DNA from: Halococcaceae archaeon
GTDB taxonomy: Archaea; Halobacteriota; Halobacteria; Halobacteriales; Halalkalicoccaceae
NCBI GenBank assembly: GCA_007128515.1
Contig: SKXI01000253.1
Coordinates: 1 to 8,354, forward strand
Direction of reading: 5' to 3'
DNA length: 8,354 bases
The position numbers and the translations under genes are program-made. Positions 1-6,270 of this stretch are shown one piece after another (position 1 is the stretch's first letter; each line of letters opens with the position of its first letter). Under the pieces are notes generated by a model. That model was not told the origin of the DNA. It saw only the letters and a program-made list of their open reading frames with translations, and ran no database searches.

Positions 1-283
1 GGGCGTCCTCGGCGGTTCGGATGCCGCCGCCCAACTGGACGGGGACCGAGACCGCGTCGACGATCCGTTCGATCGCCCCGCGGTTCACGCGTTCGCCCTC
101 GAACGCCCCGTCGAGGTCGACGAGGTGGAGCGTCTCGGCGCCCTCGTCGATCCAGCGGCGGGCGGCCTCGACGGGGTCGCCGTATCGCGTTTCGGTACCG
201 CGTTCGCCGCCGACGAGCTGTACCGCCTCCCCGTCTCTCACGTCGACCGCGGGGACCACCTCGAACCGTTCGAAGCCACTCAT
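1..283 (-). CDS. hisA: HisA, phosphoribosylformimino-AICAR phosphate isomerase, N-terminal part
   Basis: HisA catalyses the ProFAR to PRFAR isomerisation (Amadori rearrangement) in histidine biosynthesis in the cytoplasm. Only the first 94 residues are in the window; the gene runs off the left edge. The reading frame starts at ATG 283-281 as MSGFERFEVVPAVDVRDG. It shows the PAVD segment near residues 11-14 (the family's catalytic Asp), then VQLVGG at 21-26, LVDLDGA at 54-60 (second half of strand 2 of the barrel) and QLGGGIR at 83-89 (strand 3, phosphate binding). These fit HisA better than HisF, which begins with a different KRIIPCLDV-like segment. It is divergent from the [2Fe-2S] ferredoxin gene with 92 bases between them. 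A TTTA-type box lies about 27 bases upstream, suggesting a leaderless transcript. The open frame continues to the window edge without a stop. Confidence 0.93.
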   Translation of the reverse strand, partial: MSGFERFEVVPAVDVRDGEAVQLVGGERGTETRYGDPVEAARRWIDEGAETLHLVDLDGAFEGERVNRGAIERIVDAVSVPVQLGGGIRTAEDA

Positions 284-305
284 GGGCTCACGAGGCGGAG
301 CGAGC

Positions 306-315
306 GAGTAAAGCC
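306..315 (-). promoter_or_regulatory. Putative hisA TATA box
   Basis: On the minus strand the sequence GTGGCTTTAC contains a TTTA core centred about 27 bases before the hisA ATG. That is the spacing expected for an archaeal promoter giving a leaderless mRNA. Inferred from position and composition only. Confidence 0.4.
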
Positions 316-341
316 ACCGGAGACGGCAGTTGAAACAGCAA

Positions 342-349
342 GCTATACC
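342..349 (+). promoter_or_regulatory. Putative ferredoxin TATA box
   Basis: GCTATACC lies about 30 bases before ATG 376, with an A-rich stretch (TGAAACAGCAA) just upstream that could act as the BRE. The spacing fits a leaderless or nearly leaderless ferredoxin mRNA. Confidence 0.5.
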
Positions 350-375
350 CGTTAGGCCCGCGAACCCGATGAGTG

Positions 376-765
376 ATGCCCACGGTAGAATACCTCAATT
401 ACGAAGTGCTTGACGACCAGGGCTGGGATATGGACGACGACGACCTCTTCGAGGAGGCTGCCGACGCCGGCCTCGACGAAGAGGATTACGGGTCACTAGA
501 TGTCAACGAAGGGGAGTACATCCTCGAAGCAGCCGAGGCACAGGGCTACGACTGGCCCTTCTCCTGCCGAGCGGGGGCCTGCGCGAACTGCGCGGCGATC
601 GTCACGGAGGGCGAGATCGAGATGGACATGCAGCAGATCCTCTCGGACGAGGAGGTCGACGACAAGAACGTCCGACTCACCTGCATCGGTTCGCCCGCCG
701 CCGACACCGTGCAGATCGTCTACAACGCGAAGCACCTCGACTACCTGCAGAACCGCGTCATCTGA
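376..765 (+). CDS. Halobacterial-type [2Fe-2S] ferredoxin
   Basis: This is a soluble plant-type [2Fe-2S] electron carrier. In halobacteria it is known as the electron acceptor of 2-oxoacid:ferredoxin oxidoreductases. The product is 129 residues. An acidic N-terminal insertion (about residues 10-40) typical of the halophilic form precedes the beta-grasp fold. Four cluster cysteines are visible: C64, C69 and C72 in CRAGACANC, and C103 in LTCIGSP. The C-terminus [11 protein letters not shown] is characteristic of the halobacterial protein. ATG 376 is chosen because [10 protein letters not shown] is the family's usual start. The GTG at 373 only adds one residue, and the ATG at 369 is in another frame. 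The gene appears monocistronic, with its own TATA-like box and a T-tract after the stop. It is unrelated to the three-cysteine ferredoxin at 6731-6976, whose tail fragment lies antisense shortly downstream. Confidence 0.96.
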   Translation: MPTVEYLNYEVLDDQGWDMDDDDLFEEAADAGLDEEDYGSLDVNEGEYILEAAEAQGYDWPFSCRAGACANCAAIVTEGEIEMDMQQILSDEEVDDKNVRLTCIGSPAADTVQIVYNAKHLDYLQNRVI

Positions 766-781
766 GCGCCGGAGCCACCGG

Positions 782-787
782 TTTTTT
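782..787 (+). terminator. T-tract terminator of the ferredoxin gene
   Basis: A run of six T follows GGAGCCACCGG, 17 bases after the TGA stop. Archaeal termination commonly uses such T-runs, and this is a conspicuous T-run in GC-rich DNA. Confidence 0.6.
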
Positions 788-821
788 CACTGCGACGACC
801 GTGACCGGTGAGCGGCCGTTA

Positions 822-837
822 TCCCCCGTGCGGGGGA
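822..837. repeat. Perfect 7-bp inverted repeat
   Basis: TCCCCCG (822-828), a TG spacer and CGGGGGA (831-837) form a perfect palindrome with a two-base centre. It abuts the distal end of the decayed ferredoxin tail at 833-874. It could be a tight hairpin, a protein-binding site or chance; no T-run follows on either strand. Confidence 0.45.
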
Positions 838-874
838 CGATCCGCTCGTCGTCATAGAGCGTGATCGCGTCGAC
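833..874 (-). pseudogene. Decayed 3' fragment of a three-cysteine ferredoxin gene (copy C)
   Basis: Read on the minus strand from 874, the codons give VDAITLYDDERIVP, against VDAITLYDDDGEQMIP at the end of the intact ferredoxin at 6731-6976. The 27 bases 848-874 match 6755-6781 with one difference. Beyond that, alignment needs a two-codon deletion and several substitutions. Homology starts exactly at GTCGAC, the same boundary seen in the fragment at 5754-5803; upstream of it (875 and beyond) nothing resembles the ferredoxin. There is no stop directly after the tail: the frame runs on to about 758. It could be an old attachment-site remnant or a relic of an illegitimate duplication. Confidence 0.6.
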
Positions 875-1070
875 GTTCACGTGGGATGCGTTCGCGTGGG
901 ATACACAGGTCGCGTCGGCGGTATGGACCGCGTCCGGAGGACGATCGAGCACGTTCACGGCGTGCCTTTCGCCCCGGACGACGACGGCCGTGGGATCGTC
1001 AATCCGTCCGACCGACTCGCACGGGTCTCGACCGGTAAAGCGGTATCCCCGTCGATCGTACCGGGACGAG

Positions 1071-1475
1071 ATGACACTGGAGGTTCGAACCGGCGAACGG
1101 GTGGAGGTGATCGACGTGACGTCGAGCGTTCGGGAGCGGATCCCCCCGGGGATCGACTACGGGGCGTGTACCGTTTCGGTCCCGCACACGACCGCCGGGG
1201 TGGTCGTCAACGAGCACGAGTCCCGGCTGCTAGAGGACGTCGAGACGGCGCTCGAACGGCTGGTCCCCCGCGGGGAGTCGTACGCACACGACACGATCGA
1301 CGACAACGCGGACGCCCACCTCCGGACGATGCTCCTCGGCGCGAGCGTCACGGTCCCGGTCCGAGAGGGCGACCTCGCGCTGGGCACGTGGCAGTCGGTA
1401 CTGTTCGTCGAGTGCGACGGTCCCCGAACGCGTCGACTCCATGTGACGACGCTTCCGGGGGGCGCCCGACGATGA
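1071..1475 (+). CDS. YjbQ / UPF0047 family protein
   Basis: The 134-residue product belongs to the widespread UPF0047 (YjbQ) family. Some members show weak thiamine-phosphate synthase activity, but the physiological role is unsettled. Family signatures are visible: VPHTTAGVVVNE (residues 37-48, with H39, N47 and E48), DDNADAHL (77-84, H84) and GTWQSVLFVECDGPRTRR (105-122, with W107, Q108 and E114). The histidines and acidic residues form the family's conserved metal or active-site cluster. The length is normal. ATG 1071 (MTLEVRTGERVEVIDVT) is chosen because the family fold starts here; in-frame starts further upstream (as far as 861) would add residues unlike the family. The stop overlaps a possible ATG at 1472 (ATGA). 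Confidence 0.9.
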   Translation: MTLEVRTGERVEVIDVTSSVRERIPPGIDYGACTVSVPHTTAGVVVNEHESRLLEDVETALERLVPRGESYAHDTIDDNADAHLRTMLLGASVTVPVREGDLALGTWQSVLFVECDGPRTRRLHVTTLPGGARR

Positions 1476-1651
1476 GCGCCCCATCGAGCGGGATCGTGCC
1501 GTCGCCGGCCGCAGCACCGATCGCCGGTTCCGGGTTCCCCGGTGCGCCGGTCGTCGTCGCGACGACGGCGATCGGTGCGTCGTGTTCGTGGCGACGCCGT
1601 GCGGGGAGGGGAGCGATCCGGTGCCCGGCCTTTACGATCAGGGCGACGTAG
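1472..1651 (+). CDS. Small hypothetical ORF, 59 residues
   Basis: An ATG overlaps the YjbQ stop codon (ATGA), and the frame ends in TAG seven bases before the rimK start. This tight spacing would fit translational coupling in a yjbQ-ORF-rimK operon. The product starts MSAPSSGIVPSPAAAPIAGS. It is rich in Ala, Pro, Gly and Arg, has no motif I recognise, and lacks the acidity usual for haloarchaeal proteins. The minus strand is also open over this stretch, so the open frame may be chance. It is listed because it fills the gap so exactly. Confidence 0.25.
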   Translation: MSAPSSGIVPSPAAAPIAGSGFPGAPVVVATTAIGASCSWRRRAGRGAIRCPAFTIRAT

Positions 1652-1656
1652 GAGGT
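1651..1656 (+). promoter_or_regulatory. Shine-Dalgarno site of rimK
   Basis: GGAGGT lies just before ATG 1659, with two bases between. It supports that start over the longer open frame reaching back to 1542, and it suggests rimK is translated from a leadered or polycistronic mRNA. Most other genes here look leaderless. Confidence 0.55.
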
Positions 1657-1658
1657 CC

Positions 1659-2981
1659 ATGGACGGGACTACCGTACGGGTCGGCGTTCTGAGCTTTCAC
1701 GCGAGCCGGGAGTCGAAGGCGATCCTCAACGCCGTCGAGGCGCTGGGACACGAGCCCGTCTGGCTCCGCGAGACCGACCTCCTCGTCCGGTTCACGGAGG
1801 GAGCGTTCGTCCTCGAACCCGACGTGGACGTCGTGATCAACCGCCTGCTGCTCTCGACGGCGAAACAGCCCATCGAGGCGGTCGGGTTCGCGAACGCGAT
1901 CGCGCAGTTCCGCCCGATCGTGAACGCCCCCGACGCCGCGGCCGTCGCCACGCACAAGATCGCGTCGGCAGCGCGGCTGGTCGACGCCGACGTTCCCGTC
2001 CCGGACACGGCACTGGCACTCGGCACGGGGACCCTCGACCGGATCCGCCCGGAGTTCGGCGACGAGTTCGTCTACAAGACGATCGTCGGCACCCACGGTG
2101 GCGGAGCGTGGAAGGTCCGGCGGGACGACCTGATCACCGGGACCGTGGGGACACGGAGAGCGTTCCTGCAAGAACTCGTCGGCGTCGACGACCGGCGGCC
2201 ACGGGACCTCCGTGTCTACGTCGTCGACGGCGGTATCGAGGGTGCGATGTACCGCTACGCCGCGGACGAGGACTGGCGGACGAACGTCGCCCGCGGGGGC
2301 ACCGTCGAGGACGTCACCGGATCGCTCCCCGAAACCGTCGCGGACGTCGCGAGGGCGGCGACCGACGCGGTCGGACTCGACTGCGCCGGCGTCGACCTGA
2401 TCGAGGGTGAGGAGGGCTGGTTCGTCCTCGAGGTGAACCCCACCGCGGGCTTCAGGGGGCTCTTTCGAGCGACGGGCCGGAGTCCGGCGCCCGCCATCGC
2501 GAGGCTCGCGATCGAACGGGCCGGCGGCTCCGTCGACGACGACCGCGTCGAGGCGCTGGCGACGACGCTCGACGGTTCGACACCCTCGTGCGTCCGCGAG
2601 ACCGTCGAGCCGGTCGAGACCGACACGCCGGTGATCGGGGTCGCCGAGCGTGTCGTCGTCAGCGGTACTACCGACACGAAGACGGTGATCGGGCGCGCCG
2701 ATCCGTCCGAGGCACGGACGCGGATCGGTCTGCAGCTCGCGGCGGCGATCGGTGCCGGTCCGATCCAGGCCGGGCGGGCAGGAGCCGACGACGGCCGTCG
2801 TCGGCCCGTCGTCGACGTGGTCGTCGCCATCGGCGGCACCGAACGGACCGTCGACGCGACGGTCACGGACCGACCGGACTCGACGTACCCGCTCGTGCTC
2901 GGCCGCGACGTGGTCTCGGACTTCCGGATCGACGTCACGAACCGGTACGGGGAGCGGAACGTCGACCGATCACGGGAGTGA
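1659..2981 (+). CDS. rimK: RimK-type ATP-grasp ligase fused to a RimB-like aspartyl protease domain
   Basis: The 440-residue product has two domains. Residues 1-290 are a RimK/LysX-like ATP-grasp ligase, a family that joins an amino acid (often glutamate) to a carboxylate through an acyl-phosphate. Visible ATP-grasp elements are K100, K140 in VYKT, the glycine-rich loop THGGGAWKV (145-153), RDLRVYVV (182-189), and the metal-binding part GVDLIEG (244-250) with LEVNPTAGF (257-265). Residues about 325-430 resemble the RimB/PF05618 retropepsin-like 'ATP-dependent zinc protease' domain, ending in the typical YPLVLGRDVV (410-419). Bacterial RimB trims glutamate tails made by RimK, so a fusion of writer and eraser is a reasonable reading. 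As I recall, haloarchaeal homologues share this fusion but with a DTGA active-site signature; here the position reads DPSE (348-351), so protease activity may be lost. The start is set by GGAGGT and by the family-like MDGTTVRVGVLSFH. The substrate is unknown. Confidence 0.88.
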   Translation: MDGTTVRVGVLSFHASRESKAILNAVEALGHEPVWLRETDLLVRFTEGAFVLEPDVDVVINRLLLSTAKQPIEAVGFANAIAQFRPIVNAPDAAAVATHKIASAARLVDADVPVPDTALALGTGTLDRIRPEFGDEFVYKTIVGTHGGGAWKVRRDDLITGTVGTRRAFLQELVGVDDRRPRDLRVYVVDGGIEGAMYRYAADEDWRTNVARGGTVEDVTGSLPETVADVARAATDAVGLDCAGVDLIEGEEGWFVLEVNPTAGFRGLFRATGRSPAPAIARLAIERAGGSVDDDRVEALATTLDGSTPSCVRETVEPVETDTPVIGVAERVVVSGTTDTKTVIGRADPSEARTRIGLQLAAAIGAGPIQAGRAGADDGRRRPVVDVVVAIGGTERTVDATVTDRPDSTYPLVLGRDVVSDFRIDVTNRYGERNVDRSRE

Positions 2982-3281
2982 GCCCCCGGGCACCCCACGA
3001 GACGTATCCCCCGGAGAGGTGACCGGTCCGGCCGGGAGGCGTCGGCCTCCGGCTCGTTCGAGAGTCGCTCCGACCCGACGAGGCGAGCCCTCGCGGTCCT
3101 ACCCTAGGATCTCGGATTCGACGACGACCGCGAGTCCGCTGCGGTGTACTGCCGTCGAGAGCAGACCGTCGTCGTATCTCTCGTAGGGCCCATCGTCGCC
3201 ACCCGGATCCCTCAGGCACACCTGTCACCGGTGTCGTTCGATTCGAAACCGAAGAACTACCGACCCTCAGAATGATCCCTA
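2982..3281. other. 300-base convergent intergenic region
   Basis: This lies between the stops of rimK and the nicotinate phosphoribosyltransferase gene. It contains a GC-rich imperfect hairpin (3031-3053). A 40-codon minus-strand frame (3221-3099) starts at GTG and ends at TAG; its translation includes PYERYDDGLLSTAVHRSGLA and looks protein-like, but I recognise no family. It may be a remnant of a lost gene or chance. No RNA gene or insertion sequence was seen. Confidence 0.5.
3031..3053. terminator. Possible hairpin between convergent genes
   Basis: GCCGGGAGGC (3031-3040), loop GTCG and GCCTCCGGC (3045-3053) can pair with one bulged G. It lies 50 bases after the rimK stop. No T-run follows, so a terminator role is weakly supported. 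Confidence 0.3.
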
Positions 3282-4655
3282 TCAGCGTTCGCGCTCCCGA
3301 ATCGCGTGCTCGGTTTCCCGCGTGACGGTCTCGAGCCCGTCGCTGATCCGGACGTCGTACGTCTCGGGTTCCCGCACGCGCCGGTGTCGTGGAGGGAGCG
3401 TTTCGAGTTCTCGACGTGTCCGTTCCCGGATCGACCCCAGGTCCGGCGGAGTGTAGACGCACGATCCGTTTTCGAAGACCGTCGTGAGTCGAGGCTCTCC
3501 CGTCACCTCGAGCCGCTTGCCCCGGCGTGCGAGCACGTCGTATCGATACGAGCCGTCCCGTTCGACGCGATAGACCTCCTTTCGACCGGGGTAGGTCACT
3601 TTGCCGGGCGAGAGCTTCATGCTCGGGGACGACGCCCGGTCGCGTTCGACCGCGGTCAGTTTGTAGACGACGCCGCTGTCCGGGGCGTCCTTGCTGGTCG
3701 TCAACGCCGTCCCGGGGCCGAACGCCGTCGCGACGCCGCCGCGGTCGAAGAACTCCCGGAGGAAGTACTCGTCGACGCCCGAAGAGACGACGATACCAGC
3801 GTCGCCGACGATCCCGTGGACGTCCTTCGAGAGTTCGATCAGGTCGCCCGAGTCCAGCCGGACGCCGCCCAGACGGACGTCGCGATCTGCAGTCGCTGCG
3901 ACCGCCCTCTCGGTGCCGCGAACCGTGTCGTACGTGTCGACGAGATAGGTCGCGTCGTCGCCGTAGGCGTCGGCGAACGCGTCGAAGGCGTCGCGCTCGG
4001 TGTCGAAACTCTGCACCCACGAGTGCGCCATCGTCCCGTGCGTCGGGACGCCGAAGCGCTCGCCGGCGAGCACGTTCGAGGTGCCGTCGAAACCGCCGAC
4101 GTACGCCGCACGCGCGGCCTTGAGCCCCGCGTCGGTGCCGTGGGCGCGCCGGGAACCGAAGTCGACGAGCGCCTGTCCGTCGCCGCGTCTGCGGACGACG
4201 TCGGCCATGCGTGCGGCCTTCGTCGCGACGAGCGTCTGGAAGCCGACTTGGTTGAGCACGAGCGTCTCGAACAGCTGTGCCTCGAGGATCGGGGCGGTCA
4301 CCTCGAGCAGGGGTTCGTTCGGAAAGACCGGCGTCCCCTCGGGAAGCGCACGCATCTCGCCGGTGAACTCGAAGGACTCCAGGTACGACAGGAAACCGTC
4401 GCCGAACCCCTGATCAGTGAGGAATTCGATCGCCGACTCGCCGAACTCGATGGTTTCCACGTAGTCGATCACCTGTTCGAGCCCCGCGGCGATCGCGTAG
4501 CCGCGATCCGGAGGGAGGCGACGGAAGTACACCGAAAAGGTGGCCGTCGGGACGTGATCCGTGTCGTGGTATCCCTCCATCATAGTGAGTTCGTACCGAT
4601 CGGTGAACAGCGAGAGGTCGCCGGGTCCGATGTGACCGAACGTAGACTGGTTCAT
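3282..4655 (-). CDS. pncB: Nicotinate phosphoribosyltransferase
   Basis: This enzyme (EC 6.3.4.21) makes nicotinate mononucleotide from nicotinate and PRPP, the entry step of the Preiss-Handler NAD salvage route in the cytoplasm. The 457-residue product shows the family's landmarks in order: FTDRYELTM (17-25), EPLLEVTAP (114-122), VDFGSRRAHG (164-173), GTMAHSWVQSF (207-217, with the conserved active-site His211), RLDSGDL (266-272) and SGVDEY (292-297), then AFGPGT (311-316) in the phosphate-binding region. Length is normal for the type II phosphoribosyltransferase family. ATG 4655 is preferred because MNQSTFGHIGPGDLSLFTD leads directly into the conserved N-terminus. The in-frame start at 4715 adds 20 Arg- and Ser-rich residues and would lie upstream of the TATA-like box. 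It is divergent from the DUF2267 gene and convergent with rimK. Confidence 0.95.
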   Translation of the reverse strand: MNQSTFGHIGPGDLSLFTDRYELTMMEGYHDTDHVPTATFSVYFRRLPPDRGYAIAAGLEQVIDYVETIEFGESAIEFLTDQGFGDGFLSYLESFEFTGEMRALPEGTPVFPNEPLLEVTAPILEAQLFETLVLNQVGFQTLVATKAARMADVVRRRGDGQALVDFGSRRAHGTDAGLKAARAAYVGGFDGTSNVLAGERFGVPTHGTMAHSWVQSFDTERDAFDAFADAYGDDATYLVDTYDTVRGTERAVAATADRDVRLGGVRLDSGDLIELSKDVHGIVGDAGIVVSSGVDEYFLREFFDRGGVATAFGPGTALTTSKDAPDSGVVYKLTAVERDRASSPSMKLSPGKVTYPGRKEVYRVERDGSYRYDVLARRGKRLEVTGEPRLTTVFENGSCVYTPPDLGSIRERTRRELETLPPRHRRVREPETYDVRISDGLETVTRETEHAIRERER

Positions 4656-4685
4656 GGTCTCTGGATGTGGGGACCACGACGCCAG

Positions 4686-4693
4686 TGAAATAG
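4686..4693 (-). promoter_or_regulatory. Putative pncB TATA box
   Basis: Minus-strand ACTATTTC, preceded by purine-rich GGGAAAGG as a possible BRE, is centred about 35 bases before ATG 4655. This predicts a leader of roughly 8-10 bases and excludes the longer start at 4715. Confidence 0.45.
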
Positions 4694-4765
4694 TCCTTTC
4701 CCGTCGACGGGGCAACGATCGGAACCGGAGGGCCGTCGTCGAGGGTCCCCCTTACTGTCGGTTTG

Positions 4766-4774
4766 CCTATACGT
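4766..4774 (+). promoter_or_regulatory. Putative TATA box for the DUF2267 gene
   Basis: GCCTATACGTAG is an AT-rich block in GC-rich DNA, centred about 40 bases before ATG 4810. It would give a leader of 10-15 bases. Confidence 0.4.
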
Positions 4775-4809
4775 AGATTGATGCCGTCGTCCGTCGATGA
4801 TCTACTGAA

Positions 4810-5325
4810 ATGAATTTCGACGAGTTCACCGGTACAGTACAGCACCGCCTCGCGCTACCGGACACCGGCCGGACGGTGCGAGCGATCAGGGCGACGCTCA
4901 TGACGCTGGGTGAGCGGATTCCCGAGGGGAACGCGGAGGACCTCGCTGCCAACCTCCCGATAGAGATCAAGTGGTACCTGACCGGCGCGGTCCACGAACA
5001 CGGCCAGCGCTTCGACTGGAGGGAGTTCGTCCAGCGAGTCAGCGAGATCGAGGGCGTCGATCCCCCGGACGCGGCCTATCACGCCAGGGTCATCATCGAC
5101 CTCGTGGAGAGCGAGGTGCCGCCGTCGGACTTCCAGCAGCTCCGCGACATGCTCCCCGAGAGCGACGAGAACTGGCGGAAACTCTTCGAGGTCGTCGACG
5201 CCGGTGGCTGGGGGGACGCCGAGGAGGCCCAGATCGGCAGCGGTCCACCAGCCGAGGTCGAGAGCCCGGAGGACCTCGAAGTCACGCTAGAGACGGAGGA
5301 CGGCCCGTCCAGCGACGACGAATAA
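4810..5325 (+). CDS. DUF2267 family protein
   Basis: The 171-residue soluble protein starts MNFDEFTGTVQHRLALPDTG, the typical opening of the DUF2267 family. It continues with RAIRATLMTLGERIPEG (25-41) and DLAANLPIEIKWYL (44-57). Residues about 1-125 form the helical DUF2267 repeats. A low-complexity acidic tail (about 140-171) ends in DGPSSDDE. No enzyme motif, signal peptide or membrane segment is visible. The molecular function of the family is not established. It is divergent from pncB with 154 bases between them, so a shared regulatory region is possible. No T-run terminator is seen after the stop. The start agrees with the family; an unrelated 10-codon frame at 4781-4813 overlaps it. Confidence 0.85.
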   Translation: MNFDEFTGTVQHRLALPDTGRTVRAIRATLMTLGERIPEGNAEDLAANLPIEIKWYLTGAVHEHGQRFDWREFVQRVSEIEGVDPPDAAYHARVIIDLVESEVPPSDFQQLRDMLPESDENWRKLFEVVDAGGWGDAEEAQIGSGPPAEVESPEDLEVTLETEDGPSSDDE

Positions 5326-5753
5326 CGCTGGAACCGTCTCCGGTCGGTGTGCTCCAGGCCGAACGCGGGAAGGAACGGGCCGAGCCTGACGAGCACGATC
5401 CACGGAAGCGCTTCGAGAACGAGCCGGGCCGGAGTCGAACACGAAGAGCCCACCACCGGCGGCGGAACGCCACAGCGCCTTCACTCCGGCGGCGAGCACG
5501 AACCTGATGACGCCGGGCTCCGATCGATCCAATGAAAGTCCCGGATCGACGCGAGCGACCGGATACCGGCGGCGGGCGAGGGGGTGGCGATGGGGGCCAG
5601 AGCACGGGTGGTTCGTTCGCGTCGGGCGGGGGCTCCGAAGCACAGTTCGATGTTGCTTCTCGATACTGCGAGCGGAACCGGAGCGAACGTTCCGTCCGTC
5701 GATCTCGATCGACGAAGCGTCGGTCCGGACGTCGAACTCGAAGTGAGTACTGC
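5326..5753. other. Gene-poor stretch, possibly decayed coding DNA
   Basis: No intact gene was recognised in these 428 bases. Two adjoining minus-strand frames look protein-like. Around 5500-5420 one reads RFVLAAGVKALWRSAAGGGL. Around 5430-5340 a different frame reads a hydrophobic ARLVLEALPWIVLVRLGPF. Together they could be one frameshifted membrane-protein remnant, but I cannot assign a family. The stretch lies directly outside the ferredoxin-tail repeat that opens the toxin-antitoxin unit. Confidence 0.4.
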
Positions 5754-5803
5754 TACGGGATCATCTGCTCGCCGTCGTCGTCGTAGAGCGTGATCGCGTC
5801 GAC
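5754..5803 (-). repeat. 50-base direct repeat, left copy: detached ferredoxin 3' end (copy A)
   Basis: These 50 bases are identical to 6732-6781. Read on the minus strand they encode VDAITLYDDDGEQMIP, the last 16 residues of the ferredoxin at 6731-6976. A TAG stop completes the reading frame (its last bases overlap the repeat edge), whereas the intact gene uses TAA. Upstream of GTCGAC (5804 onward) similarity to the ferredoxin gene ends, so this is a 3' fragment only. It lies 35 bases before the MntA start. Perfect identity implies a recent event, gene conversion, or selection on the sequence as a site. Confidence 0.95.
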
Positions 5804-5838
5804 ACAAACGTCTTGAACGCTCACCTCGAACCGGGGCC

Positions 5839-6270
5839 ATGGTCAGCGGAGGGTCGCCTGTCACCGGCGTCGACACTGAGGCGATGCGCCGGTATCTCGC
5901 TACGACGGACGTCGTCTTCGCCGTCGTATTCGGGTCACGTGTTCGAGGTGACGGCGACGAGCGATCCGACGTGGACGTAGCCCTCGGGTTTCCCGACGAT
6001 ATGGGGGACCACGAACGGTTCCGTCTCCGTAACCGCATCGATGCGAATCTCCAGACGTACGCGGACGGCTTCGTGGACGTGAGCGACCTCGACGCACTCC
6101 CGACGCCGGTCGCGTACGCGGCGCTTCGGGATGGCACCGCCATCGTCGGGGATAGGGCCGAGATCGAGTCCGCTCTCGAACGATTCGAAGCGGAGTACGA
6201 AGCCTCGGCAGAGCAGCGAGAGCGAGAGCGGAGGGAGTTCATCGACCGTCTCGCACGAGGAGACGTGTAG
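5839..6270 (+). CDS. mntA: MntA-like minimal nucleotidyltransferase antitoxin
   Basis: The 143-residue product is a minimal nucleotidyltransferase (MNT). In the characterised MntA-HepT system (type VII toxin-antitoxin) MntA inactivates the HEPN RNase by adding AMP units to the Tyr of its RX4HXY motif. The family's GSX10DXD signature is complete: G32-S33, ten residues, D44-V-D46 in SDVDVAL. A further Asp at D80 in FVDVSDLD is a candidate third metal ligand. The C-terminal 25 residues are a charged helix rich in Glu and Arg. ATG 5839 is used; an in-frame ATG at 5884 (MRRYLATTDVVFAVV) would also keep the fold. The TAG stop is followed at once by the HepT ATG, so the two are cotranslated. The antitoxin looks intact although its partner is frameshifted. 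Confidence 0.88.
   Translation: MVSGGSPVTGVDTEAMRRYLATTDVVFAVVFGSRVRGDGDERSDVDVALGFPDDMGDHERFRLRNRIDANLQTYADGFVDVSDLDALPTPVAYAALRDGTAIVGDRAEIESALERFEAEYEASAEQRERERREFIDRLARGDV

Larger units (their letters stand above)
766..1070. other. 305-base gap between ferredoxin and yjbQ
   Basis: No intact gene was recognised. It holds the T-tract terminator, a perfect inverted repeat (822-837) and a decayed ferredoxin tail (833-874, read on the minus strand). The minus frame through that tail stays open from roughly 1060 to the stop near 758, but it matches nothing I recognise apart from the tail, and open frames are common by chance in such GC-rich DNA. Sequence just before 1071 (GGTAAAGCGGTATCC, 1033-1047) could contain a weak promoter for the YjbQ gene. 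Confidence 0.5.

Noticed and set aside
2935..4020. Long minus-strand open frame (361 codons) over the end of rimK and pncB
   Set aside because: It is Arg- and Ser-rich, overlaps the convincing pncB gene on the same strand in another frame, and shows no family motif. It is a shadow of GC-rich coding DNA.
3306..4688. 460-codon plus-strand frame antisense to pncB
   Set aside because: It mirrors pncB codon structure, shows no recognised motif, and pncB has all its family signatures.
4781..4813. 10-codon upstream frame (MPSSVDDLLK) whose TGA overlaps the DUF2267 start
   Set aside because: The likely TATA box at 4766-4774 puts the transcript start downstream of this ATG, so it is probably not in the mRNA. 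Chance is likely.
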